DNA of 64,000 nt from Arthrobacter sp. ISL-72 (GCF_018613755.1 NZ_JAGGPP010000006.1:212377-276376); one strand, 5' to 3'; counted from the first letter of the stretch, positions 42,498 to 52,305 are shown. The notes: generated from the sequence alone by a model not told the origin. Numbers and translations: made by a program.

Positions 42498-42591
42498 AGC
42501 ACTGACTCTACCGACTCTGCCCCGTCCCCTCTTCGGGGACAGGCCGGAGCGGGAGGCCGAGTGCAGGCCGGCAGGGCGGTTGCGGCGGGCT

Positions 42592-43554
42592 TCAGGAGAG
42601 CCCGTCGAAATCGACCAGCCGGCGCGCGGTGGCCTCATCCAGGATGAGGTCCGTGGCCAGTCCCGCGGCGAGCGCGCCGCGCAGTCCGTTGATCTTGGAG
42701 GCCCCGGACACCACACAGATCCTGCGGCGGACCAGCCGCAGCTGTGCCAGGGCCGGACCCGTGGATCTTTCGTTGAGTGTGATGCCGTCCGAGGAACCGT
42801 CGCCGCGGAAGAACACTGTGGCGACGTCGCCCACCACATCCGAGCTGGCCAAAATGCTCAGGTCGTTTTCGTCGAGGTAGCCGCCGGCATAGACATGGCT
42901 GGGATAGTCGGCGTCCACCGACCCGACGCCGAAGATCGCAATGCTCATGCGGGACTGGAGTTCGAGGATCCGCTGGACGCTGCGTTCATTCCACATGGCC
43001 GTTTTGGTGGCCGCATGGTCGAAGAAAGCCGGAACCGGAAACTGCTCAACACGCGCACCGTACGCACTGCCGAACCGGCGCATGATGTCGCTGGCGTAAG
43101 TGATGCCCGTGGTCTGCATGTTTCCCGCGCCGTTGAGCTGGACGATCACGCTGTCGTGGGTGATCTTGCGGGTGAGGTGCCGGCTGACGGCGCTGAGCGT
43201 GGATCCCCAGGCGACGCCAATGATGGCGTTGGAGTCAACCAGGGGTCCGATGGTGCGTGCAGCCTGCATGGCCACTCTGTCAAGGGTTTCCGCTTCATTG
43301 AGGGTGTCCACGACCGGTACGACGTGGACATCCACCCTGTATTGGGCGCGGATCATGTGTTCGAGTTCGGGCCCGGTATCGAGCGGATTGCGGATCTGGA
43401 TCTGCACCAGCCCGCTCTCCCGGGCAGCCGAAAGAAGCCGGGAAACCGTGGATCTTGAGGTCCGCAGCTCCCTGGCTATGGCGTCCATGGTGAGGTCCTG
43501 CAGGTAATACAGTTGTGCAGCCCTGAGGGCTTCTGAGTGGCGTGAGCGCGGCAT
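42592..43554 (-). CDS. SorC/DeoR-type sugar-binding transcriptional regulator
   Basis: A 320-residue SorC-family regulator. The N-terminal HTH is AAQLYYLQDLTMDAIARELRTSRSTVSRLL. The sugar-phosphate-binding domain (PF04198 type) has GVAWGSTLSAVSRHL and the late SGASKINGLRGAL. ATG 43554 is chosen because GGAAGAAG lies just ahead and the upstream frame is not protein-like. It is divergent from glpD across a short gap with a palindrome, so it probably controls the glycerol genes and itself. A glycerol-phosphate-type effector is likely but inferred. Most bacteria use GlpR (DeoR) for this. Confidence 0.9.
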   Translation of the reverse strand: MPRSRHSEALRAAQLYYLQDLTMDAIARELRTSRSTVSRLLSAARESGLVQIQIRNPLDTGPELEHMIRAQYRVDVHVVPVVDTLNEAETLDRVAMQAARTIGPLVDSNAIIGVAWGSTLSAVSRHLTRKITHDSVIVQLNGAGNMQTTGITYASDIMRRFGSAYGARVEQFPVPAFFDHAATKTAMWNERSVQRILELQSRMSIAIFGVGSVDADYPSHVYAGGYLDENDLSILASSDVVGDVATVFFRGDGSSDGITLNERSTGPALAQLRLVRRRICVVSGASKINGLRGALAAGLATDLILDEATARRLVDFDGLS

Positions 43555-43567
43555 TCTTCTTCCGTTC

Positions 43568-43581
43568 TGCACGTTTGTGCA
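43568..43581. promoter_or_regulatory. Putative operator TGCAC-N4-GTGCA between the SorC regulator and glpD
   Basis: A perfect inverted repeat, TGCACGTTTGTGCA, in the 125-bp divergent gap. TTGACT at 43588-43593 directly beside it is a plausible -35 element for glpD with ACAATA about 19 bp downstream. A dimer bound here could block or activate both genes. Confidence 0.5.
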
Positions 43582-43679
43582 TAGTGCTTGACTCCATTTT
43601 CCATTACTCCAAACAATAGTGATGAACGGCGCCGCGCTGTGATGCGCGCCGCACAGGACCAACCCCCAAGGGAGCAGAT

Positions 43680-45479
43680 TTGGGAACCCACGATTCATCC
43701 CGCCATCCGACCCATAGCCTTCAGCGTGATTCGGTACAGAGGCTGCGCCAGCGGCCCCGCGCCCAGGTCCTGATCATTGGCGGCGGCATCAACGGAGTAG
43801 GCACATTCCGGGATCTGGCACTGCAGGGTGTGGATGTGACGCTGGTCGAACGGGGTGACTACTGCCAGGGTGCCAGCGGTGCATCGTCGCACATGATCCA
43901 CGGTGGAATCCGGTACCTGGAGAACGGTGAGTTCCGCCTGGTCCAGGAGTCCGTCGTCGAACGCAACCGGCTACTGCGCATCGCCCCCCACTACGTCAAA
44001 CCGCTCCAGACCACTATCCCCATCTTCAGCACCTTCTCGGGTGTCCTTTCCGCGCCGCTGCGGTTCCTGACCCACAAGCAGCAGGGCAAGCCGAAGGAAC
44101 GCGGTGCTTTCCTGATCAAGCTGGGCCTGAGCATGTACGATTTCTTCTCCCGTGACGGCGGCACGGTGCCGCGCCACCAGTTCCGCGGCCGGAAGCGCGC
44201 CCTCGCCGAGCTTCCGCGGCTGCACCCAGGCATCAAATACGCAGCCACCTACTTCGACGCCTCGGTCCATAACCCCGAGCGGCTCACCCTGGATGTGCTG
44301 CAGGACGGCGAGAAGGCCGGAATGAGCGGCCCCAGCGATGCGCGGGCCAGCAACTACCTTTCGCTGGTATCGATGGGCGAAGGTGCAGGCAGCGCAACCG
44401 GCGGCAGCACCGTCCAGCTACGCGATGAACTCACCGGCGAGGTGTTCGACTTCACCGCTGACGTCATCGTCAACACCACCGGCGCTTGGGTGGACCTGAC
44501 CAACCGGGCCATGGGGGCCGCGTCCGCTTTCATGGGCGGCACCAAAGGCTCGCACGTCGTGCTGGACCACCCGGAGCTCCTCAAAGCCTGCAGCGGCCGT
44601 GAAATCTTTTTTGAACACACTGACGGACGGATCGTCCTCATCTATCCGATGGGTGACCGCGTCCTGGTGGGCACCACGGACGTAGAGGCGGACATGGCCG
44701 AGGACGCCGTCTGCACGGACGCCGAGATTGACTACTTCTTCGACCTGATCGGCCACGTCTTCCCGCAGATCGCCGTCAACCGGGACCAAATTGTGTACAC
44801 CTTCTCCGGGGTGCGGCCGCTGCCGAAGCATGACGCGACGCAGCCGGGCTTCGTCAGCCGGGATTACCGGATTGAGCGCCGTCCCGCGGCGGCCGGCGGC
44901 CCGGGAACGGGAGCCGGCAGCGCCGCCGTCGTACTCAGCCTGGTGGGCGGCAAATGGACCACTTTCCGGGCGCTGGCCGAACACCTGACAAACGATGTGC
45001 TCAAGGAACTGGGCCTGGAGCGGAAAGTCTCGACGGCGAAACTCGCCATCGGCGGCGGCGCCGGTTTCCCGGACAGCCAGGCCGGCGTTGAGCAGTGGAT
45101 CAAGGCGCACATGTCCGCCGGCCGCGACGCCGACCGGATCTCCGGTCTGCTGACCCGCTACGGAACCCGCGCCGAAGAGGTTCTTGGCTTCCTCGACGCA
45201 GGCCCGGACAGGCTGCTGCGTTCCACCCGCGAACTCAGTGTCCGCGAGCTTGAATTCATGGCGCAAAGGGAGCAGGTCGGGCACCTTGTCGACGTCCTCA
45301 TCCGCCGCACATCACTGGCCTTCCGCGGCCTGGTGACCGGTGAACTCCTTAATGAGGCGGCGGATGTGCTTGCCGGTCCGCTGGGCTGGAACGCCGCCGC
45401 CAAGGCCGCCGAAATCCACTACGCGCAGGAGGTGCTGGAGCGCTTCCACCGCGTCCAGGTCCACAGCCTGGTCGCGTAA
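43680..45479 (+). CDS. glpD: Aerobic glycerol-3-phosphate dehydrogenase
   Basis: A 599-residue FAD enzyme oxidising glycerol 3-phosphate to dihydroxyacetone phosphate at the membrane. The FAD motif is IIGGGINGVGTFRDLA, followed by GASGASSHMIHGGIRYLE, KGSHVVLDHPEL and FSGVRPLPKHD. A C-terminal DAO_C domain follows. TTG 43680 is the start, 5 nt behind AAGGGAG. Together with glpF and glpK downstream it forms a glycerol catabolic operon read away from the SorC regulator. Confidence 0.95.
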   Translation: MGTHDSSRHPTHSLQRDSVQRLRQRPRAQVLIIGGGINGVGTFRDLALQGVDVTLVERGDYCQGASGASSHMIHGGIRYLENGEFRLVQESVVERNRLLRIAPHYVKPLQTTIPIFSTFSGVLSAPLRFLTHKQQGKPKERGAFLIKLGLSMYDFFSRDGGTVPRHQFRGRKRALAELPRLHPGIKYAATYFDASVHNPERLTLDVLQDGEKAGMSGPSDARASNYLSLVSMGEGAGSATGGSTVQLRDELTGEVFDFTADVIVNTTGAWVDLTNRAMGAASAFMGGTKGSHVVLDHPELLKACSGREIFFEHTDGRIVLIYPMGDRVLVGTTDVEADMAEDAVCTDAEIDYFFDLIGHVFPQIAVNRDQIVYTFSGVRPLPKHDATQPGFVSRDYRIERRPAAAGGPGTGAGSAAVVLSLVGGKWTTFRALAEHLTNDVLKELGLERKVSTAKLAIGGGAGFPDSQAGVEQWIKAHMSAGRDADRISGLLTRYGTRAEEVLGFLDAGPDRLLRSTRELSVRELEFMAQREQVGHLVDVLIRRTSLAFRGLVTGELLNEAADVLAGPLGWNAAAKAAEIHYAQEVLERFHRVQVHSLVA

Positions 45480-45585
45480 AAGGCTTGTGTGCCCCGGCGG
45501 GAGCCCGGGCGCAAGGGCTGCGCGGTTTGCCAAGGAGCAGCCGGCGCAGCAGCCGACCGGCATCGCACCATAGGTGCCGGCCCCA

Positions 45586-45611
45586 CGGCCCTTCAAATTC
45601 GCGAAGGGCCG
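45586..45611 (+). terminator. Hairpin between glpD and glpF
   Basis: CGGCCCTTC (45586-45594) and GAAGGGCCG (45603-45611) pair perfectly around 8 nt. An A-rich stretch rather than a T run follows, so it is more likely an mRNA processing or partial attenuation element than a full stop. Confidence 0.5.
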
Positions 45612-45636
45612 AAAACAGAAAATAGAGGAGTCAAAG

Positions 45637-46386
45637 ATGTCTCTTGGAATTGTTTTTCTTTCCGAAGTATTCGGAACCGCAATGCTGACCCTGCTGGGTT
45701 GCGGCGTTGTGGCCAACGTCGCGCTCAAAGGCACCAAGGGCAACAACGGCGGATTCCTGATGGTCACGTGGGGATGGGGCATCGCGGTCTTCTCCGGTGT
45801 CTATGTGGCCGCCCAGTCGGGCGCACATTTGAACCCCGCCGTCACCCTGGGCCTGCTGGTCAACGGCAAGACGGAATATGCTCCCGGCGTGAGTGTCGAT
45901 TTCGCGTCCACGCTCACCTACTTCGGCGGCGAATTCCTCGGCGCGTTCCTGGGCGCCGTCGTGATGTGGCTGGCCCACAAGCAGCACTTTGATGTCGAAC
46001 CGGAACCTGCCAGCAAGCTGGCTGTCTTTTCCACCGGTCCTGCCATCCGCTCCACGCCGTGGAACCTGATCACCGAGATCATCGGCACGTTCGTGCTGGT
46101 CTTCGTCATCCTGACGTTCGGCGGCACCCCTTCCGGCCTGGGCCCGCTCGCGGTGGCCCTGCTGGTTGTCGGCATCGGCGTATCGCTCGGCGGGCCTACC
46201 GGCTACGCCATCAACCCTGCCCGTGACCTCGGCCCCCGCATCGCCCACGCACTGCTCCCCATCAAGGGCAAGGGCTCCAGCGACTGGAGCTACTCCTGGG
46301 TCCCGGTTGTCGGCCCGCTGGTTGGCGGAACCCTGGCCGGCGCTGTTGCAGCAGTGGTGCCGATCATTGCCAACGCCGCCTCCTGA
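45637..46386 (+). CDS. glpF: Glycerol uptake facilitator (aquaglyceroporin)
   Basis: A 249-residue MIP channel with six transmembrane helices and both half-helix NPA loops: HLNPAVT and INPARDLGPR. The Asp after the second NPA (NPARD) is typical of glycerol-permeable channels rather than pure aquaporins. ATG 45637 follows GAGGAG. Its place between glpD and glpK supports glycerol as solute. A frame extended 21 codons upstream lacks a ribosome site. Confidence 0.95.
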   Translation: MSLGIVFLSEVFGTAMLTLLGCGVVANVALKGTKGNNGGFLMVTWGWGIAVFSGVYVAAQSGAHLNPAVTLGLLVNGKTEYAPGVSVDFASTLTYFGGEFLGAFLGAVVMWLAHKQHFDVEPEPASKLAVFSTGPAIRSTPWNLITEIIGTFVLVFVILTFGGTPSGLGPLAVALLVVGIGVSLGGPTGYAINPARDLGPRIAHALLPIKGKGSSDWSYSWVPVVGPLVGGTLAGAVAAVVPIIANAAS

Positions 46387-46455
46387 TCCCGGCCGCCCGT
46401 CACCTCAGCAAACACTCAGACACCCACACAAGAGACAACAGACAAGGACGTCAAC

Positions 46456-47970
46456 ATGAACCAGTACGTAATCGCCATCGACCAGGGCACCACCAGCACG
46501 CGGGCGATCGTCTTCGACCACAGCGGCAGCATCGTCTCCTCAGGCCAGATGGAACACGAGCAGATCTTCCCGCAGGCCGGCTGGGTGGAGCACGACCCCG
46601 CCGAAATCTGGGACAACACCCGGGAAGTCATTGCCTCTGCCCTGTCCAAGGCGAACCTGACCCGTCACGACATTGCCGCCGTCGGCATCACCAACCAGCG
46701 CGAAACAGCCGTCGTCTGGGACAAGACCACGGGCAAGGCCATCTACAACGCCATCGTCTGGCAGGACACCCGGACCCAGAGCATCGTGGATGAACTGGCC
46801 AGGGACGGCGGCCCGGAGCGTTTCAAGCAGAAGGTGGGCCTCCCGCTGGCCACCTACTTCTCCGGCACCAAGATCAAATGGATCCTGGACAACGTGGAGG
46901 GTGCACGCGCCAAAGCGGAAGCCGGTGACCTGGTCTTCGGCAACACCGACTGCTGGGTGCTGTGGAACCTCACCGGCGGGGTGGACGGCGGCGTCCACGT
47001 CACCGACGTCACCAACGCCTCCCGCACCATGTTCATGGACCTGGAGACTCTGTCCTGGGACCAGGACATCCTGGACGCCTTCGGGGTCCCGGCCTCCATG
47101 ATGCCCGCCATCAGGTCCTCCTCCGAGGTCTACGGCACCGTCCACACCTCGCAGCTGCTGCGGGAAACGCCGGTTTCGGGCATCCTCGGAGACCAGCAGG
47201 CGGCCACGTTCGGCCAGGCGGCGTTCGAGGCCGGGGAAGCCAAGAACACCTACGGAACGGGCTGCTTCCTGATCTTCAACACCGGCGAGGAAATCGTCCA
47301 CTCGAAGAACGGGCTCCTCACCACCGTCGGCTACAAGCTGGGGGATGAGGCCACGCACTATGCGCTGGAGGGATCCATCGCGGTCACCGGATCCCTCATC
47401 CAGTGGCTGCGGGACAACCTCGGCATGATCAGCAGCGCCCCGGAGGTGGAGACGCTCGCGGCGGCGGTCAAGGACAACGGCGGCGTCTACATCGTGCCCG
47501 CGTTCTCGGGATTGTTCGCGCCGTACTGGCGCTCCGATGCCCGCGGCGCAATTGTGGGCCTGACCCGGTTCGTGAACAAGAACCACATTGCCCGCGCGGC
47601 GCTGGAAGCCACCGCTTTCCAGACCCGAGAGGTGCTTGACGCCGTCAACGCCGACTCCGGCGTTCCGCTGACGGAGTTGAAGGTCGACGGCGGCATGGTC
47701 GCCAATGACGCACTGATGCAGTTCCAGGCAGACATCCTTGGTGTTCCGGTGATCCGCCCGAAGGTTGTGGAGACCACTGCCCTCGGTGCTGCCTACGCCG
47801 CCGGCCTGGCCGTCGGGTTCTGGAAGGACCTGGGGGAGTGCTCGGCCAACTGGTCCGAGGACAAGCGCTGGGAGCCGCAGCTGGACCAGGCTGAGCAGGA
47901 CCGTCAGCTGCGCCTCTGGCGGAAGGCCGTCACGAAGTCCATGGACTGGGTCGACGAGGACGTGAGGTAG
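46456..47970 (+). CDS. glpK: Glycerol kinase
   Basis: A 504-residue FGGY kinase that phosphorylates incoming glycerol. Family blocks are [49 protein letters not shown] and the C-terminal [22 protein letters not shown] 46456 follows AAGGACG. It ends the glp operon; a 13-bp hairpin follows. GlpF, GlpK and GlpD make a full route from outside glycerol to dihydroxyacetone phosphate. Confidence 0.97.
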   Translation: MNQYVIAIDQGTTSTRAIVFDHSGSIVSSGQMEHEQIFPQAGWVEHDPAEIWDNTREVIASALSKANLTRHDIAAVGITNQRETAVVWDKTTGKAIYNAIVWQDTRTQSIVDELARDGGPERFKQKVGLPLATYFSGTKIKWILDNVEGARAKAEAGDLVFGNTDCWVLWNLTGGVDGGVHVTDVTNASRTMFMDLETLSWDQDILDAFGVPASMMPAIRSSSEVYGTVHTSQLLRETPVSGILGDQQAATFGQAAFEAGEAKNTYGTGCFLIFNTGEEIVHSKNGLLTTVGYKLGDEATHYALEGSIAVTGSLIQWLRDNLGMISSAPEVETLAAAVKDNGGVYIVPAFSGLFAPYWRSDARGAIVGLTRFVNKNHIARAALEATAFQTREVLDAVNADSGVPLTELKVDGGMVANDALMQFQADILGVPVIRPKVVETTALGAAYAAGLAVGFWKDLGECSANWSEDKRWEPQLDQAEQDRQLRLWRKAVTKSMDWVDEDVR

Positions 47971-47987
47971 CCTGACCTGTCGATGAT

Positions 47988-48031
47988 GGCAGCCGCACCT
48001 GCCCACCACACCCGGGCGAGGTGCGGCTGCC
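47988..48031 (+). terminator. Terminator-like hairpin after glpK
   Basis: GGCAGCCGCACCT (47988-48000) and its exact complement AGGTGCGGCTGCC (48019-48031) flank an 18-nt loop. No T run follows, as is common for actinobacterial terminators. Confidence 0.65.
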
Positions 48032-48076
48032 CATCAACTCATCCGTCAGCTATTTAGCCGCCCGTGGCGACTTACG

Positions 48077-48105
48077 TTCAGCCGGTGGTGCGCGTGCGCT
48101 AAAGT
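48077..48105 (+). promoter_or_regulatory. leuS promoter
   Basis: TAAAGT (48100-48105) is a good -10 element, with TTCAGC (48077-48082) as -35 at a 17-bp spacer. The predicted transcription start, six to seven bases further, is the A of the leader-peptide ATG at 48112. Confidence 0.55.
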
Positions 48106-48111
48106 AGTTCT

Positions 48112-48138
48112 ATGCGTGCGATCCTTCTGCTTAGCTAG
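48112..48138 (+). CDS. leuS leader peptide MRAILLLS (leaderless)
   Basis: Eight codons, ATG CGT GCG ATC CTT CTG CTT AGC TAG, include three consecutive Leu codons, two of them the low-use CTT in this GC-rich genome. The ATG lies six bases past the -10 box, so the mRNA would start on the ATG itself. A hairpin terminator stands 41 nt past the stop and the leucyl-tRNA synthetase gene follows. This is the plan of a classical attenuator: slow Leu codons would stall the ribosome and let transcription enter leuS when charged tRNA-Leu is scarce. Confidence 0.65.
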   Translation: MRAILLLS

Positions 48139-48179
48139 CCGCCCGGTATCCCGGAACCAACTCGGATTACCGCGCGGCC

Positions 48180-48207
48180 GCCCCTCCATGTCGAGGGGCT
48201 TTTGTGT
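48180..48207 (+). terminator. Attenuator terminator in the leuS leader
   Basis: GCCCCTC (48180-48186) and GAGGGGC (48193-48199) pair with a 6-nt loop, followed by TTTTGTGTGT. It sits between the leader peptide and leuS, 103 nt before the leuS start, so it must be read through for leuS expression. Confidence 0.7.
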
Positions 48208-48309
48208 GTCTGGAGCCCTCCGGGGCCGGCAGCAGGGGATTAGGGGGCCGGGGCGGAACAGCAACGCCCGGGCCGTACGAAAAGCGGTACAGAACAGAAG
48301 AGGGCAGCA

Positions 48310-50841
48310 GTGAGCGTTCAGCCGGAGACAGAGACCGGAACAGCAGCAGTCGCGACGGATGGGCCCGAGGAGGGAACCTACAGTTTCGCCGCGATGGAGG
48401 CCAAGTGGCCGCAGGTGTGGGAAGACCTCAAGGTGTTCACCCCCAACGACGACGGCTCGCGTGAGCGCCGCTACGTGCTCGACATGTTCCCCTACCCCTC
48501 GGGCGACCTGCACATGGGCCACGCGGAAGCGTTTGCCATGGGCGACGTCGTCGCGCGTTACCTTCGGCAGAAGGGCTACGACGTCCTGCACCCGATCGGC
48601 TGGGACTCCTTCGGCCTGCCCGCGGAGAACGCCGCCATCAAGCGCAACGCGCACCCGAGCGAGTGGACCTACGCGAACATCGATACCCAGGCGGCGTCCT
48701 TCAAGCGATACGCGATCTCCGCCGACTGGTCGCGGCGCCTGCACACCTCGGACCCGGGGTACTACCGCTGGACCCAGTGGCTCTTTAAGCGCTTCTACGA
48801 GCGCGGCCTGGCGTACCGCAAGGATTCCCCGGTCAACTGGTGCCCCAAGGACCAGACGGTGCTGGCCAACGAGCAGGTGGTCAACGGGGCCTGCGAACGC
48901 TGCGGCACCGCCGTCACCAAGAAGTCCCTGAACCAGTGGTACTTCAAGATCACCGAGTACGCCGACCGGCTGCTGGATGACATGGACGAACTGCGCGGCC
49001 GCTGGCCCGAACGCGTCCTGGCCATGCAGAAGAACTGGATCGGCCGGTCCGAAGGCGCCCACGTCAACTTCGTCATCGAGGCCGATGGCGGCAAGCCCGC
49101 CAAGGACGTCACCGTCTTCACCACCCGCCCGGACACCCTGTACGGCGCTACCTTCTTCGTCGTCGCAGCCGATGCCCCGCTGGCCGTCGAACTGGTGACC
49201 GACGAGCACGCCGCTGCCCTGGACGCGTACCGCGAACAGGTCAAGGCACTGACCGAAATCGAACGTCAGTCCACGGAGCGGGAAAAGACCGGTGTCTTCA
49301 CCGGCCGCTACGCCGTCAACCCGCTGAACGGCGAAAAGCTGCCGGTCTGGGCAGCGGACTACGTGCTGGCTGACTACGGCACCGGCGCCATCATGGCCGT
49401 CCCGGCGCATGACCAGCGCGACCTCGACTTCGCCAGGACCTTCGACCTGCCGGTCCGTGCGGTGCTGGATACCGGCGAGGATGATCCCGCGGTTTCCGGC
49501 AAGGCGACGGCGGGGGAGGGCACCCTGATCAACTCCGGCGCCCTGAACGGCCTGCCGAAGGCCGAGGCGATCCCGGCCGCCATTTCCATGCTGGAGAAGC
49601 AGGGCACAGGCGAAAAGTTCGTCAACTTCCGCCTCCGCGACTGGCTGCTCAGCCGCCAGCGGTTCTGGGGCACGCCCATCCCGATCATCCACTGCCCGGC
49701 CTGTGGCGAGGTTCCCGTTCCCGACGAGCAGCTGCCGGTCACTCTGCCGGCCGACCTGCGCGGTGAAGACCTGTCCCCGAAGGGCACGTCCCCGCTGGCC
49801 GCCGCCGAAGCCTGGGTCAACGTGGAGTGCCCCAACTGCCACGGGCCCGCCAAGCGCGACACCGACACCATGGACACGTTCGTTGATTCGTCCTGGTACT
49901 TCCTGCGGTTCGTCTCGCCGCAGTTCACCGAGGGTCCCTTCGACCCGGCGAAGATCAACGAGTGGATGCCTGTGGGGCAGTACGTGGGCGGCGTGGAGCA
50001 CGCCATCCTGCACCTGCTGTACGCACGGTTCTTCACCAAGGTCATCCACGACCTGGGCATGATCGACGCCGACGAGCCGTTCAGCGCCCTGCTTAACCAG
50101 GGCCAGGTGCTCAACGGCGGCAAAGCCATGAGCAAGTCCTTGGGCAATGGTGTTGACCTCGGTGAGCAGCTGGACAAATACGGCGTCGACGCCGTTCGGC
50201 TCACCATGATCTTCGCCTCCCCGCCGGAAGACGATGTCGACTGGGCGGACGTTTCGCCGTCGGGCTCCGCGAAGTTCCTGGCCCGTGCCTGGCGGCTGGC
50301 GCAGGACGTCACCAGCGCTCCCGGCGCGGACGCCGCAGCGGGCGACCGTGCGCTCCGGTCCGTCACGCACCGCACCATTGCCGACGCCGCGGCGCTGCTG
50401 GACAACAACAAGTTCAACGTGGTGGTCGCCAAGCTGATGGAGCTGGTCAACGCAACCCGCAAAACTATCGACGCAGCCGCCGGCCCCGGCGCCGCTGATC
50501 CCGCCGTGCGTGAAGCGGCGGAAGCCATTGCCGTCATCCTGAGCCTCTTCGCGCCCTACACGGCCGAGGACATGTGGAACGTCCTGGGGCATCCCGCGTC
50601 GGTGGCGAACGCCGGGTGGCCGGCGCATGACGAAGCGCTGCTGGTGCAGGAAACCGTGACCGCCGTGGTCCAGGTCCAGGGCAAGGTCCGCGACCGCCTC
50701 GAAGTCTCTCCGGAGATTGGCGAGGACGAGCTGCGCGAACTGGCACTCGCTTCGGAGAACGTCCAGCGGGCCCTCGACGGACGCGGCATCCGCACGGTCA
50801 TCGTGCGTGCCCCTAAACTGGTCAACATCGTCCCGGCCTAG
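48310..50841 (+). CDS. leuS: Leucyl-tRNA synthetase
   Basis: An 843-residue class I synthetase. The HIGH motif is HMGH (about residue 68, in [13 protein letters not shown]) and KMSKS appears as AMSKS (about 605). The editing domain holds [14 protein letters not shown] and [18 protein letters not shown] 48310 follows GAGGG. Expression is probably set by the attenuator upstream. The gene is followed by a perfect 11-bp hairpin and then degV. Confidence 0.98.
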   Translation: MSVQPETETGTAAVATDGPEEGTYSFAAMEAKWPQVWEDLKVFTPNDDGSRERRYVLDMFPYPSGDLHMGHAEAFAMGDVVARYLRQKGYDVLHPIGWDSFGLPAENAAIKRNAHPSEWTYANIDTQAASFKRYAISADWSRRLHTSDPGYYRWTQWLFKRFYERGLAYRKDSPVNWCPKDQTVLANEQVVNGACERCGTAVTKKSLNQWYFKITEYADRLLDDMDELRGRWPERVLAMQKNWIGRSEGAHVNFVIEADGGKPAKDVTVFTTRPDTLYGATFFVVAADAPLAVELVTDEHAAALDAYREQVKALTEIERQSTEREKTGVFTGRYAVNPLNGEKLPVWAADYVLADYGTGAIMAVPAHDQRDLDFARTFDLPVRAVLDTGEDDPAVSGKATAGEGTLINSGALNGLPKAEAIPAAISMLEKQGTGEKFVNFRLRDWLLSRQRFWGTPIPIIHCPACGEVPVPDEQLPVTLPADLRGEDLSPKGTSPLAAAEAWVNVECPNCHGPAKRDTDTMDTFVDSSWYFLRFVSPQFTEGPFDPAKINEWMPVGQYVGGVEHAILHLLYARFFTKVIHDLGMIDADEPFSALLNQGQVLNGGKAMSKSLGNGVDLGEQLDKYGVDAVRLTMIFASPPEDDVDWADVSPSGSAKFLARAWRLAQDVTSAPGADAAAGDRALRSVTHRTIADAAALLDNNKFNVVVAKLMELVNATRKTIDAAAGPGAADPAVREAAEAIAVILSLFAPYTAEDMWNVLGHPASVANAGWPAHDEALLVQETVTAVVQVQGKVRDRLEVSPEIGEDELRELALASENVQRALDGRGIRTVIVRAPKLVNIVPA

Positions 50842-50849
50842 CAGGGACA

Positions 50850-50876
50850 CCGGCCGCCGGCCACACCGGCGGCCGG
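50850..50876 (+). terminator. GC-rich hairpin after leuS
   Basis: CCGGCCGCCGG and CCGGCGGCCGG pair perfectly over 11 bp with a 5-nt loop, 8 bases after the leuS stop. No T run follows; this is a typical actinobacterial terminator candidate. Confidence 0.65.
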
Positions 50877-50908
50877 CTTGACGCTTGACCGGACACCAGG
50901 GGGACGCC

Positions 50909-51928
50909 GTGAACGACCGGGAGCCGGCCGGCTGGCCATGGCTGAGGGAGCAGCTCGAGCGCCTGCGGCAGTCTTCCCGAACGGGAGCTGCATCCGGTGC
51001 TGCCGTGGAGGCCACGGCGCCGTCCGCCGTCGTCCGCACCGCGGTGGTCACCGACTCCGCCGCCGCCCTGCCCGCTGACTGGGTGAAGGACTTCGCCGCG
51101 GACGGCCGGCTGACAGTGGTTCCCATGCCCGTGATGGTGGGCGAGGAGATCTACGGCGAGGGCGAAGACGACATCACTGACACCATCGCCGTGGCATTGG
51201 CCACCGGGCTGGCGGTGAAGACGTCCCGGCCCTCGCCCGGCCAGTTCGAGCAGGCGTACCTCGCTGCCCTGCGGCACGGGTTCGAAGCGGTGGTGTCCCT
51301 GCATATCTCAGGAGCCCTTTCCGGCACGGCCGACGCCGCCCGGCTGGCGGCATCCCGCGTGGGCATCCCCGTGGAAGTGGTCGATTCCAAATCCGTGGGC
51401 ATGGCCCTGGGCATGGCAGTGCAAAGCGCCGTTGTGGCCGCCGCGGACGGGCGCGGGGCTGCGGAAGTGCGCGCCTTCGCCGAAGAGCGGCTGGCACGCA
51501 CCAAAGTGTACTTTTACGTTCCCAGCCTGGAGCAGCTGCGCCGCGGCGGCCGCATTGGGGCGGCTGCCTCGATGTGGGGAACCATGTTCGCCATCAAGCC
51601 GATCCTTGCGGTGGATGGCGGGAAGATCGTTCCGCTGGAAAAGGTCAGGTCAGCGGCAAGGGCCGTCGCGCGCCTTGAGGAAATCGTCGTCTCCGACGCC
51701 GGCGCGCGGCCGGCCGGGCAGGCACGGCTGGCGGTCCACCACTTCGGCAACCCCGGCGAAGCAGCGGAACTCGCCGCCCGGCTGTCGGCCTCGCTCCCGG
51801 AGGTGCCCGCGGCGCAGATCAGTTCGCTGCCGGCGGTGCTCGCCGCACACGCCGGACTCGGGGTGCTTGCAGTGATCGTGGGCGAGAGCAGCACTCCGCG
51901 GACGGATGCGGCGCCGGCAGGCAGCTGA
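50909..51928 (+). CDS. DegV-family fatty-acid-binding protein
   Basis: A 339-residue DegV protein. It has the start block VVTDSAAALP, the TSRPSPGQFEQAY loop, SLHISGALSGTADAARLA, VDSKSVGMALG and SLEQLRRGGRIGAA. DegV proteins bind fatty acids; in Firmicutes FakB homologues present them to fatty acid kinase. GTG 50909 is chosen for the GGGGGA 6 nt ahead; TTG 50885 is the alternative. About 45 residues precede the DegV domain. No FakA-type kinase is in this window. Confidence 0.92.
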   Translation: MNDREPAGWPWLREQLERLRQSSRTGAASGAAVEATAPSAVVRTAVVTDSAAALPADWVKDFAADGRLTVVPMPVMVGEEIYGEGEDDITDTIAVALATGLAVKTSRPSPGQFEQAYLAALRHGFEAVVSLHISGALSGTADAARLAASRVGIPVEVVDSKSVGMALGMAVQSAVVAAADGRGAAEVRAFAEERLARTKVYFYVPSLEQLRRGGRIGAAASMWGTMFAIKPILAVDGGKIVPLEKVRSAARAVARLEEIVVSDAGARPAGQARLAVHHFGNPGEAAELAARLSASLPEVPAAQISSLPAVLAAHAGLGVLAVIVGESSTPRTDAAPAGS

Positions 51929-52012
51929 ACCGGCTGCCGGGCGCAGGGCAGGGACCACTGGTTACCGGGCCGTGCTGGTAGTACAGTCTCCCCACCGACC
52001 AAGGAGGCTCCC

Positions 52013-52198
52013 ATGTCAATGCAGGTCCACCACGTTGCACAGTTCGACAAGGACGTGTCGGAAGAAGTGACGCAGTGGTTGAAGTATCTCAAGGGCCAGG
52101 TGACGCACGTCCAGTTCCTCACCACGACAGTTCCCGACCCCAAAGCCCCGGAGAGCTGGCGCGTCCAGTACGAGGCCTACATCACCTACCAGAAATAG
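52013..52198 (+). CDS. Small conserved protein of unknown function
   Basis: A 61-residue acidic protein starting at ATG 52013 behind a perfect AAGGAGG, with TACAGT upstream as a likely -10. Residues include VSEEVTQWLKYLKGQVTHVQ and a C-terminal WRVQYEAYITYQK. No signal peptide, membrane helix or known motif. The strong ribosome site and clean reading frame argue that it is real. I do not recognise the family. Confidence 0.7.
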   Translation: MSMQVHHVAQFDKDVSEEVTQWLKYLKGQVTHVQFLTTTVPDPKAPESWRVQYEAYITYQK

Positions 52199-52292
52199 CC
52201 TGCCACTGCAGACTGCGGGCGCTGCAGATAGCCAGCGTGCTCCGGCTTTCCACATACGGCGACTCCGCCTGTCTGTTCTCCGTTGGTTCTCC

Positions 52293-52305
52293 TAGCGTGG
52301 GGGTA
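52293..52305 (+). promoter_or_regulatory. -10 element for a leaderless comEA transcript
   Basis: TAGCGT (52293-52298) ends six bases before the ATG of comEA, and there is no ribosome site, the same geometry as at rarA. The run of five G between them is not positioned as a Shine-Dalgarno site. Confidence 0.4.

Noticed and set aside
43680..45479. Later ATG codons as the glpD start
   Set aside because: TTG 43680 has AAGGGAG at 5 nt and yields the family-length product; no downstream ATG precedes the FAD motif.
48040..48310. T-box riboswitch for leuS
   Set aside because: No AGGGUGGNACCGCG-like conserved block or specifier stem is visible; the leader peptide plus terminator explains the region better.
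48046..51126. A 1026-codon open frame opposite leuS and degV
   Set aside because: Antisense shadow; low-complexity product, no start signals, and the sense genes are certain.
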